This document shows positions 9,872-19,439 of a DNA stretch of 64,000 nt, piece after piece. The DNA is from Muribaculum gordoncarteri (GTDB taxonomy: Bacteria; Bacteroidota; Bacteroidia; Bacteroidales; Muribaculaceae). Both the position numbers and the translations under genes were made by a program. The notes below the pieces were generated by a model. It made no database searches and was not told where the DNA came from. It saw nothing but the letters and a program-made list of their open reading frames with translations. Where the stretch lies: contig NZ_CP039393.1 in NCBI RefSeq assembly GCF_004803695.1, positions 3,038,001 through 3,102,000 on the forward strand, written 5' to 3'. Each line of letters begins with the position of its first letter. Position 1 is the first letter of the stretch.

Positions 9872-9903
9872 TTTGGCTGTTAGGTATAAAAGAGTTATCT
9901 TTG
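9872..9903 (+). promoter_or_regulatory. Canonical Bacteroidota promoter of the C69 dipeptidase operon
   Basis: TTTG at 9872-9875, exactly 20 bases, then TATCTTTG at 9896-9903, matching the primary sigma consensus. The ATG is at 9948. Confidence 0.85.
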
Positions 9904-9947
9904 CATATAACCCGCAAGGGAGGATTATGTAAAACGATAATTGAATT

Positions 9948-11591
9948 ATGCTTAAAAGAGTAATAGCAACAGCGGCGGTTGCAGCGGCCGCCATCGGCTC
10001 GGCACTTGCCTGTACAAGTCTTATCGCCTCCAAAGGCGCGACAGCCGACAACAGTGTCATGATAACTTACGCTGCCGATTCCCACACACTATACGGTGAA
10101 TTGTATTCACAGCCGGCCAAGGATCATCCCAAGGGAGCCATGCGCAAGGTCTACGAGTGGGACACCGGCCGTTATCTTGGCGAAATACCCGAAGTGGCTC
10201 ACACCTATGCAACCATAGGCAACATGAACGAGCACGGCCTTGCCATAAGCGAAAGCACATGGGGCGGCCGCGAGGAGCTTGTCGACACTACCGGAATCGT
10301 CGACTACGGTTCGCTCATTTACATAACGCTTCAGCGTGCCAAGACCGCACGCGAGGCCATAAAGGTGATGACCGACCTCGTGCGTGACTACGGTTACTAC
10401 AGCAGCGGCGAGTCATTCTCGATAGCCGATGGCAAAGAGGCCTGGATAATGGAGATGATAGGTAAGGGCGGTAAGAGCAAAGGTGCAGTGTGGGTTGCAC
10501 GCCGCATTCCCGACGGAATGATATCGGGACACGCCAACCATGCACGCATACACACCTTCCCCCTGAAGGACAAGGAAACACTATATTCGCCCGATGTCAT
10601 CGACTTTGCCCGCAGTCAGGGCTATTTCGACGGCAAGGACGAGGACTTCGACTTCTCCAAGGCCTACGCCATAACCGACTTCAGCGCATTGCGCGGATGT
10701 GACGCTCGAGTGTGGTCGTTCTTCGACAGGCACGCCAAGGGCATGGACAAGTATCTCCCCTGGATAATGAACGGCGAGGGCGAGCCTATGCCCCTGTGGG
10801 TTAAGCCCGACTCGGTGGTCGATGTGCGCAATATGCAGTGGGCTATGCGCGACCATTTTGAGGACACTCCCTTTGACATGACTAAGGATGTGGGTGCGGG
10901 TCCCTACAAGGTGCCTTACCGCTGGCGTCCGATGACATTCAAGGTCGACGATGTTGAATACACCAACGAACGCGCTATAGCTACGCAGCAGACCGGATTC
11001 TCATTCGTGGCTCAACTGCGTGACAATGTACCCGATGCAATGAAGGGTGTGCTGTGGTTTGGCGTGGACGATGCCAACACTTGCGTGTATGTTCCCATAT
11101 ATTGCTGCGTCACCAAGGTTCCGCACTGCTATGCTCATGGCAACGGCGACATGCTCACCCTGTCGTGGGATGCCGCATTCTGGGTTCATAACTACGTGGC
11201 CAATCAGGCTTATAACCGTTATTCGCAGATGATTCCCGACATACGCCGCGTGCAGAACGGTCTTGAGGATTCGATTGCATCGGCTGTCAAGGTCGTTGAG
11301 GCCGAGGTGATGACATTGCCCGATGTGCGCCAACGTGAGGAGCTCTCCAATTTCTCCGATTTCTGGGCCAATCACTCCACCAAGGAGTTCAAGAAGCTCG
11401 GCGACTACCTGCTTGTGAAGTATATCGACGGAAACATCAAGCGCGAAACCGAGCCCGGGGTGTTCAAGCGCACTCCCGAGGGAATGTGCGCATCGCCTGA
11501 ATATGGCGGATATTCCGAGGATTACTACCGCGCAGTCGCCAAGGATGCCGGTGAGCGATTGAAAGTCACTGATATAAAAGGAAGTAAGTAA
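9948..11591 (+). CDS. Peptidase family C69 dipeptidase (PepD/DipA type)
   Basis: 547 residues. A signal peptide ends at residue 21 (GSALA), so the mature protein begins with Cys22 (CTSLIASKGATADNSVM). In C69 enzymes this N-terminal Cys is the catalytic nucleophile freed by processing (Ntn-hydrolase fold). The motif GNMNEHGLAISESTWGGRE supports the family. It hydrolyses dipeptides, probably in the periplasm. Length is as expected. queF starts 6 bases after the stop and queC follows closely, so the promoter at 9872-9903 probably drives all three genes. That link looks positional, not functional. Confidence 0.9.
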   Translation: MLKRVIATAAVAAAAIGSALACTSLIASKGATADNSVMITYAADSHTLYGELYSQPAKDHPKGAMRKVYEWDTGRYLGEIPEVAHTYATIGNMNEHGLAISESTWGGREELVDTTGIVDYGSLIYITLQRAKTAREAIKVMTDLVRDYGYYSSGESFSIADGKEAWIMEMIGKGGKSKGAVWVARRIPDGMISGHANHARIHTFPLKDKETLYSPDVIDFARSQGYFDGKDEDFDFSKAYAITDFSALRGCDARVWSFFDRHAKGMDKYLPWIMNGEGEPMPLWVKPDSVVDVRNMQWAMRDHFEDTPFDMTKDVGAGPYKVPYRWRPMTFKVDDVEYTNERAIATQQTGFSFVAQLRDNVPDAMKGVLWFGVDDANTCVYVPIYCCVTKVPHCYAHGNGDMLTLSWDAAFWVHNYVANQAYNRYSQMIPDIRRVQNGLEDSIASAVKVVEAEVMTLPDVRQREELSNFSDFWANHSTKEFKKLGDYLLVKYIDGNIKRETEPGVFKRTPEGMCASPEYGGYSEDYYRAVAKDAGERLKVTDIKGSK

Positions 11592-11597
11592 ACCGAT

Positions 11598-12071
11598 ATG
11601 TCACGCACCGATAATGAAATGCCTGGAGTGACGCTTCTCGGCAATCAGGCTACGAAATATCCTTCGGAGTATGCTCCCGAAGTTCTTGAAACATTCATCA
11701 ACAAGCATCCCGACAATGAGTATCTTGTGACATTCACCTGCCCCGAGTTTACTTCATTGTGCCCCAAGACCGGTCAGCCCGACTTTGCGCGCATAATCAT
11801 CAACTACATCCCGCGCGAGAAGATGGTCGAGAGCAAGAGCCTGAAGCTCTATCTGTTCAGTTTCCGCAACCACGGCGATTTCCATGAGGATTGTATCAAC
11901 ATAATAATGAAGGACCTCGTGGCGCTGATGAATCCGCGTTACCTGGAAGTGATAGGGCTATTCACTCCACGTGGAGGAATATCGATATATCCTTTTGCCA
12001 ACTATGGCGACGAGGAGCATCAGGATATGGTGAAGGCACGTATGCTTGCATCGTTCCGTAACGATTTTTAG
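11598..12071 (+). CDS. queF: NADPH-dependent 7-cyano-7-deazaguanine reductase QueF
   Basis: A 157-residue unimodular (type I) QueF, which reduces preQ0 to preQ1 in queuosine synthesis in the cytosol. The active Cys55 lies in [16 protein letters not shown], numbered as in the Bacillus enzyme, with Asp62 close by. The downstream family signature [20 protein letters not shown] and the ending [14 protein letters not shown] are complete. It lies between the C69 dipeptidase (6-base gap) and queC (12-base gap). queD and queE are not in this window. Confidence 0.96.
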   Translation: MSRTDNEMPGVTLLGNQATKYPSEYAPEVLETFINKHPDNEYLVTFTCPEFTSLCPKTGQPDFARIIINYIPREKMVESKSLKLYLFSFRNHGDFHEDCINIIMKDLVALMNPRYLEVIGLFTPRGGISIYPFANYGDEEHQDMVKARMLASFRNDF

Positions 12072-12083
12072 ATTTATCTCATT

Positions 12084-12749
12084 ATGAAGAAAGATGCTGT
12101 AATGGTGCTGTCGGGAGGCATGGACTCGGTGACTATGCTGCATGACTATGCCGACGACATCGCCCTTGCTGTGACATTCGGTTACGGCTCCAACCATAAC
12201 GCACGCGAAGCCGAGTGTGCCCGGTTGCATTGTAAGCTGACAGGTATAGAGCTGATTGAGATTGACCTTGCTTTCATGGGGCGTTACTTTGAAAGTTCGC
12301 TGTTGAGCGGTGCCGACGCTATTCCCGAGGGGTACTATACGGCCGACAACATGAAGTCGACGGTGGTGCCGTTTCGCAACGGCATAATGCTTGCCGTGGC
12401 TGCCGGACTTGCCGAGAGCCGAGGCTTGAAAGCGGTGATGATTGCCAATCATGCCGGCGACCATGCCATATATCCCGACTGCCGAGCCGGTTTTATCGAT
12501 GCCATGGGCAAGGCCATAGCCGAGGGCACATTTGACCGCCTTGAACTGAGAGCACCCTATACATTGCTCACAAAGAGCGACATTGCGCGTCGCGGAAAGG
12601 AGCTTGGCATAGACTATTCGACCACCTACTCCTGCTATAAGGGACGGGAACACCATTGTGGAAAGTGCGGTACATGCGTCGAGCGTCGTGAAGCTCTTGC
12701 CGATGCCGGCATTGTCGACACCACCGTCTACGACAGCGAGCTGCTGTAA
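12084..12749 (+). CDS. queC: 7-cyano-7-deazaguanine synthase QueC
   Basis: A 221-residue ATP-dependent enzyme that converts 7-carboxy-7-deazaguanine to preQ0, the substrate of the neighbouring QueF. The PP-loop VLSGGMDSVTML at residues 8-19 binds ATP. The zinc-binding cysteines are present near the end in YSCYKGREHHCGKCGTC. Length is normal. Directly behind queF, it supplies the previous step of the same pathway, so the gene order runs opposite to the chemistry. Confidence 0.96.
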   Translation: MKKDAVMVLSGGMDSVTMLHDYADDIALAVTFGYGSNHNAREAECARLHCKLTGIELIEIDLAFMGRYFESSLLSGADAIPEGYYTADNMKSTVVPFRNGIMLAVAAGLAESRGLKAVMIANHAGDHAIYPDCRAGFIDAMGKAIAEGTFDRLELRAPYTLLTKSDIARRGKELGIDYSTTYSCYKGREHHCGKCGTCVERREALADAGIVDTTVYDSELL

Positions 12750-12764
12750 CACTCACAGGAAATT

Positions 12765-13856
12765 ATGCGGTTTTCCGATTGCCGACATATAATATTGCAA
12801 AATATCCGTCATGTGATGGTTGTCGCAGCGGCGTTGTCGGCCGTTATCGGAACATTGTCGGCCGGGGCGACCAATATCGTCACCTACACACTTCTTGACA
12901 GTGTGACGACAACCGCCGACGAGCTGATAATGACATTCAGAAGGATATGCAACGAGAACGACCGAACAAACATCCTGTTTGACCTCACTTCGTCCAACGC
13001 ACCATTCACCATCTATAAAGTGGAATGGACCAACGGTGGTGTTCTCAACGAGCCGTTGGAACCGTTTTCGCTTATAGCTCAAGGTGATGATATTGAGGGT
13101 AAAAGTTCACGCTGGCACATTTCGCTTGACTTTCCCTTCAGTGACGCTTTTCACGAAGAAGATGTGCTGTTACTCACTACCGATCGCGGTGTCATATATT
13201 GCCCCACATCCAGGGCCGGTCAGTTGCAGCGTACTATAGACCTGTTGCGTTATGACTACGAGAAGGAGCTTGACAGCACAAAGCGCAGTTCACGTAACGC
13301 ATGGACAATACTCGGCATTGTCGTGTGCATGGCCGTTGCTGCAGGCGTGATTGTCGCGATCGTAGTGCGCCGACGGTTTGTCAGGAAGCGAAAGGAGATT
13401 GAGGAGCTGTCGTTGCTTGTCGTTGAGCGTTCCGACCGTAACCGTGAGTTGCAGGCAAAAATCGACACTCTCTACGGCAGCAGCCTCGATACCCTCAATA
13501 TGCTTTGCAACGAATATTTCGAGAAAAACGAATCGGATAGAGTAAAACTGTCACTCTACAATGAAGTAGAGAAACACATTCTTGCGTTACGTGACTCCAA
13601 AAGCGTGACCCAGCTGGAAGATATTGTCAACACATATCTTGACGGAATAATATTGAAGGTCAGGCAACAGATACCGTCGCTCAGTGCGGGTGACATAAAA
13701 TTCCTGACCTATCTCTATGCCGGATTTTCGCCTCGTGCCGTGTGCATATTCACCGACATAAAGATAAAGAATTTCTATAACAGGCGTAGCCGGTTGAAAG
13801 AGCGCATACTTGACTCCGGAGCACCCGACAGGTTGCTTTTCGTGTCTAAAATGTAG
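12765..13856 (+). CDS. Membrane-anchored protein with coiled coil and C-terminal HTH
   Basis: 363 residues. An N-terminal hydrophobic signal or anchor (about 17-35) precedes a roughly 130-residue extracytoplasmic region. A membrane helix follows at about 185-206 (AWTILGIVVCMAVAAGVIVA), then a charged coiled coil (RKRKEIEELSLLVVERSDRN). The final 80 residues (SLSAGDIKFLTYLYAGFSPR, then KIKNFYNRRSRLKERIL) look like the LuxR-type HTH that ends many Bacteroidales TPR/transmembrane regulators. It may sense an outside signal and bind DNA from the membrane. It starts 15 bases after queC and could be read from the same transcript. Ligand and targets unknown. Confidence 0.7.
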   Translation: MRFSDCRHIILQNIRHVMVVAAALSAVIGTLSAGATNIVTYTLLDSVTTTADELIMTFRRICNENDRTNILFDLTSSNAPFTIYKVEWTNGGVLNEPLEPFSLIAQGDDIEGKSSRWHISLDFPFSDAFHEEDVLLLTTDRGVIYCPTSRAGQLQRTIDLLRYDYEKELDSTKRSSRNAWTILGIVVCMAVAAGVIVAIVVRRRFVRKRKEIEELSLLVVERSDRNRELQAKIDTLYGSSLDTLNMLCNEYFEKNESDRVKLSLYNEVEKHILALRDSKSVTQLEDIVNTYLDGIILKVRQQIPSLSAGDIKFLTYLYAGFSPRAVCIFTDIKIKNFYNRRSRLKERILDSGAPDRLLFVSKM

Positions 13857-13959
13857 ACCATAACCCGTTGATTCATAGAATGAGGAATCGGACTTTTGTC
13901 CTCTTGTTGATTATCAAAGTTTTATGTCGTGAAATGAGGACAATTTCCAGCCTCCGATT

Positions 13960-13992
13960 ATTGCTTAGAACTGTTGATGACGCTTAATTTTG
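13960..13992 (+). promoter_or_regulatory. Promoter of the small secreted protein
   Basis: ATTG at 13960-13963, 21 bases, TAATTTTG at 13985-13992. The ATG follows at 14021. Confidence 0.65.
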
Positions 13993-14020
13993 CAGCATCA
14001 AACACAAAACAGTTCGCAAT

Positions 14021-14350
14021 ATGAAAAAATTAATTATGCTATCATTGCTCGTAATGAGCACACTCGCAGCTTCGGCTGAGATTAAGTTTCAGAGTATCGA
14101 CAACAAGGGCGCGACAAATGTTATGCTTACCGATACCGATGCCCCCGATGATGCAAAAATAACCGATGCCGTTCTTTATTGTAATGGCAAGAAGTATCGC
14201 GCCAAGAACATAAGATGCAATGTTGTGGCCGGTGTGGCTGTGTATAGGCTGCAGTTCAAGCGGCTCACGGTTTTCAGTGGTTGCAAGGTGACGGTAACCG
14301 TCAACGGCAAGAAGACGACGGTTGACATTCAGAAGCATCTTACACACTGA
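14021..14350 (+). CDS. Small secreted protein, unknown
   Basis: 109 residues with a clear signal peptide (MKKLIMLSLLVMSTLAASA before E). The mature 90 residues are rich in beta-forming stretches: ITDAVLYCNGKKYRAKNI, VAVYRLQFKRL and KVTVTVNGKKTTVDI. Three Cys are present. It may be a small Ig-like domain exported to the periplasm. No family is recognised. It has its own promoter (13960-13992) and terminator (14384-14417), and follows the membrane-anchored HTH protein, which could be its regulator; this is only positional inference. Confidence 0.65.
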   Translation: MKKLIMLSLLVMSTLAASAEIKFQSIDNKGATNVMLTDTDAPDDAKITDAVLYCNGKKYRAKNIRCNVVAGVAVYRLQFKRLTVFSGCKVTVTVNGKKTTVDIQKHLTH

Positions 14351-14383
14351 TAGGCTGTCAGGCTATTAACGGGATTATAGCAA

Positions 14384-14417
14384 CAGGGGCTGCGTCGTGA
14401 TTGCGTCGCAGCCCCTG
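14384..14417. terminator. Hairpin between convergent genes
   Basis: CAGGGGCTGCG at 14384-14394 pairs with 14407-14417. The 11-bp GC-rich stem lies between the convergent small secreted protein and the GH97 gene and may serve both. Confidence 0.75.
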
Positions 14418-14466
14418 CTTGGTTATGTTTTAGAGTCGATCCGGCTCTTAGCCTCCTGCCGGAGTC

Positions 14467-16569
14467 TTATTGTTCTATCAGCGAGATGGCAAATCCTCCG
14501 CCCGAGGCCATTTTAATGGGCAGGATGTCGCTTGATGTCACGGTGCGTGATGTTATCACGTAGGCTTCGGGATTGGTCACGCAGTCGGCATCGGGAGCGT
14601 CGGCATATATTGTTGCCTTGTACTGCTTTCCGGGAGTGAGGAAGTCGAGCTTCAGGTCGACTGTACGTGGCTGCTCGTTGGTTACGCCGCCTACAAACCA
14701 ATTGGCGCTGTTCTTGTCCTTGCGTGCGGCGATTATGAATTCGCCCGGCTCGGCATCGAGGTATCGGCTTTCGCTCCAGTTAACGGGCACATCCTTTATG
14801 AACTGGAAAGCATCCATCTTCTCGGCATAGTGCTCGGGAAGGTCGGCCGCCATCTGTAGGGGAGAGTACATCGTGACATAGAGTGCGAGCTGATTGGCCA
14901 CAGTGGCGCGTTTGTGCTCCTTGCTGCCGGGAACAAATGAGCCTATGTCCATGCGGAATATACCGGGGGTGAAGTCCATCGGGCCACCTTTGAGTCGGGT
15001 GAACGGCAGAATCGTCACGTGGCCCGGCGACATGTTGCGGTACTCGGTGCCCATTGCGCTTTCATTGCCTATGAGGTTGGGATATGTGCGGGCAAGTCCG
15101 GTGGGGCGCACGGCCTCGTGAGCGTTGACCATGATGTGCTTGTCGGCCGCTTTCTTCACGGCGTTGAGGTAGTGGTTGACCGACGACTGGCTGTAGTGAG
15201 TTTCACCCTTCGGAAGTATGTTGCCCACATATCCGCTCTTCACCGAGTTGTAGCCATACTTGTTCATGAGGTCGTAGGCTTTGTCGAGGTGACGCTCGTA
15301 GTTGGGGATGGAGCCTGAGGTTTCGTGGTGCATCATCAGCTTTATGCCCTTGGAGTGGGCGTAGTCGTTGAGGGCGGCTATGTCGAAGTCGGGGTAGGGG
15401 GTCACGAAGTCAAACACGAAGTCCTTCTCCTTTCCGAGCCAGTCCTCCCAACCTATGTTCCAACCCTCGATGAGGAGCTGGTCCATGCCGTTGTCGGCTG
15501 CAAAATCGATGTATCGTCTTACATTCTCGTTGTTGGCACCGTGATGTCCGTTGGGCTTCGCCTTTGAGTAGTCAAATGTCGCGAGATCGAAGTTTTCGGC
15601 GTTACAGTAGGCCCACGAGCTCTTGCCGGTGATCATCTCCCACCACACTCCCATGTATTTTACGGGCTTTATCCACGATGTGTCGTCGAGAGCGCAGGGC
15701 TCGTTGAGGTTGTAAATGATGTCGGAGGCAAGGATGTCGGTAGCTTTGTCCGACACCATGATTACGCGCCACGGAGTGCTGAACGGAGTGTTGATTACAC
15801 CCTTGTCGCCGTTACGGTCAGGAGTAAGCCATGAAGTGAACGTTAGGGTTGCTTCGTCGAGGTTGAGGTGCATTGCGGGATAGTCGACAAGAGCTGCCTC
15901 GTGGATGTTGATGTAGGTTCCCGAGTCGCTCTTGAGCATGATCGATGTCTGCACGCCGGTAGGAGAGAATATCGACTGCGACACGTTGCCCATGTGGTTG
16001 TCCTCGGAGTGGGCGCGAATTTCGCTAAGTCGTGATTTTATGTATTCATATTCCTGAGTGTCGTAGTCGCCGGGAATCCACCATGCTGTGTAGTCGCCAC
16101 CCATGGCCATGTCGGTTTTCTCGTCCTTGATGGTGAAATGCTTCAGCGAAGCCTGCTCGGGGAATACGTAACGGAATCCGATGCCGTCGTTGTAGGCACG
16201 GAACACTATGTTCATTTTGCGTGACTCGCCGTCGATGTGCTGCGTCATGTCGACGGTCATCGAGTTGTTGTTGTCGCGAATCTTGTCGTTCTCGCCCCAC
16301 ACGGGAGTCCATGTCGTGTCGCTTGACGCGCGATCGACCTTGTCGACTGTGAATCCGGTAGTCAACGGTGCGGCGTTCTTAAGTTCAAATCCCATTGTCG
16401 AGGGAGCCACAATCACCTCTCCCTTGTAGGTCATTGAGTAGACGGGCTGCTGATTGGCGTTAAGGTCAAATGTCACAACTGTGTTTCCATCGGGCGATGA
16501 CAATACTTCCTTGGCATTTATGCACTGCATCGAGACCAAGGCAATAAGAATCGGGTATAATCGGTTCAT
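14467..16569 (-). CDS. GH97 alpha-glucosidase (SusB-like, inverting)
   Basis: 700 residues with a signal peptide (residues 1-19). GH97 enzymes hydrolyse alpha-glucosidic links of starch-like oligosaccharides in the periplasm. The inverting subtype is supported because glutamates occur at a constant offset of 23 from Bacteroides SusB: E368 (LLIEGW), E416 (MMHHETSG), E485 (VNAHEAVRP) and E509 (MGTEY). An N-terminal beta-sandwich (about 20-280), the barrel (about 300-600) and a C-terminal beta domain follow the family order. It is monocistronic, far from the SusCDEF locus at 42115 but possibly working with it. The gap 16570-16868 before the efflux operon holds AT-rich promoter DNA only. Confidence 0.93.
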   Translation of the reverse strand: MNRLYPILIALVSMQCINAKEVLSSPDGNTVVTFDLNANQQPVYSMTYKGEVIVAPSTMGFELKNAAPLTTGFTVDKVDRASSDTTWTPVWGENDKIRDNNNSMTVDMTQHIDGESRKMNIVFRAYNDGIGFRYVFPEQASLKHFTIKDEKTDMAMGGDYTAWWIPGDYDTQEYEYIKSRLSEIRAHSEDNHMGNVSQSIFSPTGVQTSIMLKSDSGTYINIHEAALVDYPAMHLNLDEATLTFTSWLTPDRNGDKGVINTPFSTPWRVIMVSDKATDILASDIIYNLNEPCALDDTSWIKPVKYMGVWWEMITGKSSWAYCNAENFDLATFDYSKAKPNGHHGANNENVRRYIDFAADNGMDQLLIEGWNIGWEDWLGKEKDFVFDFVTPYPDFDIAALNDYAHSKGIKLMMHHETSGSIPNYERHLDKAYDLMNKYGYNSVKSGYVGNILPKGETHYSQSSVNHYLNAVKKAADKHIMVNAHEAVRPTGLARTYPNLIGNESAMGTEYRNMSPGHVTILPFTRLKGGPMDFTPGIFRMDIGSFVPGSKEHKRATVANQLALYVTMYSPLQMAADLPEHYAEKMDAFQFIKDVPVNWSESRYLDAEPGEFIIAARKDKNSANWFVGGVTNEQPRTVDLKLDFLTPGKQYKATIYADAPDADCVTNPEAYVITSRTVTSSDILPIKMASGGGFAISLIEQ

Positions 16570-16807
16570 ATCCTTGTGAATGAATAAAAATGAATTAATT
16601 ATGCTATATATTGCAACTATTTAGAATATCACTTGATACAAAAATAGTAAAAAAGTTGGAAATAAGGGAGTGTTAAGGCCATTCAATGCGTTACGTGACA
16701 ATAATATACTATAAAATGATGTTTCAATCGGAAAAATTGACCAATTATTAATGAAAATGGACGGAATTTTGAGAAGTCGATACAAACTTTTTACTGATAA
16801 ATTAGGT

Positions 16808-16815
16808 TATATTTG
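16808..16815 (+). promoter_or_regulatory. -7 box of the efflux operon
   Basis: TATATTTG at 16808-16815 matches TAnnTTTG, 53 bases before the TolC-type ATG. The upstream element is weak (CTTT about 17 bases before). Confidence 0.5.
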
Positions 16816-16868
16816 CAACGGGATTTCTCCTTAAAAATGAATTTAAAATAAAAAACGAGGGTATATTT

Positions 16869-18362
16869 ATGCGACTATCTATTTTTAGATACATTCTATG
16901 CTCCACAATCATTGCACTTCCCGCGCTATCGGCAAGTGCTCAGGAGCCGCCGTCAAGTTCATCGGTGGTGACGCTTGACTCATGTCGTGCAATGGCGGTG
17001 GCCAACAACAAGCAGATGCGCATTCAGGCCGAGCGCATCAAGGCCGCCGGGTATCAGAAGAAAGAGGCTTTTGCCGCTTATCTTCCATCGATAGACTTTG
17101 CCGGGGGATATACCTATAACCAGAAGGACATATCGATTTTTGATTCCGACCAGTTTCTCCCCGTAAAGAATTTCGACATGACCACCCAGCAGTATGAGTA
17201 CAGTCTTGTGACCAATCCTGAAACGGGAATGCCCATAAAGGGCCCCGACGGACAGTATGTGCCTTCATCGGTGGCTTATCTTCCCAAGGAGGCCATGACT
17301 TACGACATACACAATGTGTTTTTCGGAGCCGTGACATTGACGCAGCCTGTGTATATGGGCGGCAAAATAGTGGCCATGAACAAGATTACGAAGTATGCCG
17401 AGGAACTTGCCCGCTCGCTTCATGACGGCGGAGCCGAGGACATCATATATGCCGTCGACGCTGCATACTGGCAGGTGGTGTCGCTGAAGTCGAAATATGA
17501 ACTGGCCACAAGCTATGTAGCGTTGCTTGACACGCTTCACCGCAATGTCAAGGCGATGGTGGATGCCGGTGTGGCCACCAAGAGCGACTTGCTGACGGTT
17601 GATGTGAAGCTCAATGCCGCCAATGTCGACCTTGTGAAGGTTGATAACGGCCTCGTGTTGTCGCGCATGGCACTCGCCCAGTTGTGCGGACTTCCCGTAA
17701 ACACCGTGATGACCCTTGAGGATGAGAACGAGGAGCGTCCCGATGTGGAGCCCATCGCCACGATGTATGACATGAGCGAGGTGTATGCCCGCCGTCAGGA
17801 TCTTCACGCACTGGAGCTCGGAGTCAAGATAAAGGAGCAGCAAAGCAAGGTGGCGTTGTCGTCGATGCTTCCCAATGTTGCCTTGATCGGAGCCTATTCA
17901 TTCTCCAACCCCAATATGTACGACGGCTTCAAGAAGAATTTCAACGGAGCATTCTCCATAGGAGCCGTGGTGACGATACCTATATGGCACTGGGGAGGAA
18001 ATTATAATAAGTACCGGGCTGCCAAGAGCGAGGTCAATGTGATGAAGCTTCAGCTCGAGGACGCCAAGGAGATGATTGAGCTTCAGGTTAATCAGGCCGC
18101 TTTCAAGGCGCGTGAGGCCATGAAGACCTACACCATGACGAGCTCCAATCTTGAAAAAGCCAATGAGAATCTTCGTCAGGCCGAGCTTGGCTTTAAGGAG
18201 GGAATGCTCACCGTGGACAATGTGATGGAGGCCCAGACAGCATGGCTGAAGGCCAACTCCGAGAACGTGGACGCTGAAATAGATGTGAACTTGTGCAGAG
18301 TATATCTGTCGAAGGTGCTCGGAACAATGGATTATCAACAATATTACGATACAGAAAAATAG
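16869..18362 (+). CDS. TolC-family outer membrane efflux protein
   Basis: 497 residues with a signal peptide ending near residue 24 (ALSASA before Q). Two outer-membrane-efflux repeats follow: a first (about 35-250) with long helices and a YNQ/YxY aromatic beta segment, and a second ending LSKVLGTMDYQQYY. Such proteins trimerise into a channel across the outer membrane and periplasm. It is the first gene of an operon with an HlyD-type adaptor (9-base gap) and two ABC-2 permeases, so it is the exit duct of a tripartite exporter. Substrate unknown. Confidence 0.92.
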   Translation: MRLSIFRYILCSTIIALPALSASAQEPPSSSSVVTLDSCRAMAVANNKQMRIQAERIKAAGYQKKEAFAAYLPSIDFAGGYTYNQKDISIFDSDQFLPVKNFDMTTQQYEYSLVTNPETGMPIKGPDGQYVPSSVAYLPKEAMTYDIHNVFFGAVTLTQPVYMGGKIVAMNKITKYAEELARSLHDGGAEDIIYAVDAAYWQVVSLKSKYELATSYVALLDTLHRNVKAMVDAGVATKSDLLTVDVKLNAANVDLVKVDNGLVLSRMALAQLCGLPVNTVMTLEDENEERPDVEPIATMYDMSEVYARRQDLHALELGVKIKEQQSKVALSSMLPNVALIGAYSFSNPNMYDGFKKNFNGAFSIGAVVTIPIWHWGGNYNKYRAAKSEVNVMKLQLEDAKEMIELQVNQAAFKAREAMKTYTMTSSNLEKANENLRQAELGFKEGMLTVDNVMEAQTAWLKANSENVDAEIDVNLCRVYLSKVLGTMDYQQYYDTEK

Positions 18363-18371
18363 CAACTCAAT

Positions 18372-19400
18372 ATGGCAAACGTAGAACAACAACCAACCAC
18401 TCAATTGCAGACGAAGAAAGAGGGCGCTCTTGTGGGTACGCTTATAATCGTTGTCGTCGCAGTTGCATTATTGGCTCTCATAGGATTCCTATTCCTGAAG
18501 CCCAAATCGGAAATAATCGAAGGTCAGGCCGAGGCTACTTCGGTGCGTATATCGGGCAAGCTCCCGGGGCGTGTCCTTGAATTCTATGTGCAGGAGGGAC
18601 AGGATGTAAAGGCCGGTGACACTCTCGTGCACATCCACTCGTCGCTCGCCGAAGCCAAGCTCTATCAGGCCGAGGCATTGAAGGATGCCGCATCGGCTCA
18701 GAACCGCAAGATCGACGCCGGTACACGCTCGCAGATAATCCAGAGCGCCTACGACCTGTGGCAGCAGGCGATAGCCGCACGCAATATCACCGAGAAGACC
18801 TACAACCGCATGGAGTCGCTCTTTAAGCAGGATGTGGTGTCGGCCCAGAAACGCGATGAGGCCGAAGCCGCCTATAAGGCCGCCGTTGCAGGTGAAAACG
18901 CCGCCCGGAGCCAGTATCAGATGGCCAAGGAGGGTGCCCAGCGCGAGGACAAGGAGAGCGCATCGGCCATGGTCGATGTTGCCAAGGGCGGAATAATGGA
19001 GGTTGAGGCGCTGCTTCAGGACCAGTATCTGACCGCTCCCACCAACGGACAGATAGATATAATCTATCCCCACGAAGGTGAGCTTGTGGCACTCGGCGCT
19101 CCGGTGATGAACCTGTTGAAGTTGTCGGACAAGTGGGTTACGTTCAATGTGCGTGAGGAGATGCTCAAGAATCTTCCCATAGGCAAGGAGATCGACATCA
19201 TGATACCCGCGCTCGACCACAAGAAGACAAAGGCCAAGGTTTACTACGTGCGTGACATGGGTACCTATGCCGTGTGGCGTTCGACCAAAGCCACAGGCGA
19301 CTGGGACAGCCGTACATTCCAGATCAAGGCCCGTCCGGTCGAGGATATTCCCGAACTTCGTCCCGGAATGTCGATAATATATCTGCAGCCCGAGAAGTAG
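18372..19400 (+). CDS. HlyD/EmrA-family membrane fusion protein
   Basis: A 342-residue adaptor linking an inner-membrane transporter to the TolC channel. A short cytosolic tail is followed by one membrane helix at about 21-44 (GTLIIVVVAVALLALIGFLF). A biotinyl-lipoyl half (GKLPGRVLEFYVQEGQDVKAGDTL, shown by its ends LPGRV and GDTL), a coiled-coil hairpin (about 90-195) and the second lipoyl half (TAPTNGQIDIIYPHEGELV) come next, then a beta-barrel. Length and order match YhiI/EmrA-like proteins. It is encoded between the TolC homologue and two permeases. Confidence 0.92.
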   Translation: MANVEQQPTTQLQTKKEGALVGTLIIVVVAVALLALIGFLFLKPKSEIIEGQAEATSVRISGKLPGRVLEFYVQEGQDVKAGDTLVHIHSSLAEAKLYQAEALKDAASAQNRKIDAGTRSQIIQSAYDLWQQAIAARNITEKTYNRMESLFKQDVVSAQKRDEAEAAYKAAVAGENAARSQYQMAKEGAQREDKESASAMVDVAKGGIMEVEALLQDQYLTAPTNGQIDIIYPHEGELVALGAPVMNLLKLSDKWVTFNVREEMLKNLPIGKEIDIMIPALDHKKTKAKVYYVRDMGTYAVWRSTKATGDWDSRTFQIKARPVEDIPELRPGMSIIYLQPEK

Positions 19401-19439
19401 AAACAGCAATAAAATTTTCAAACCTTTAATAATTATAGT

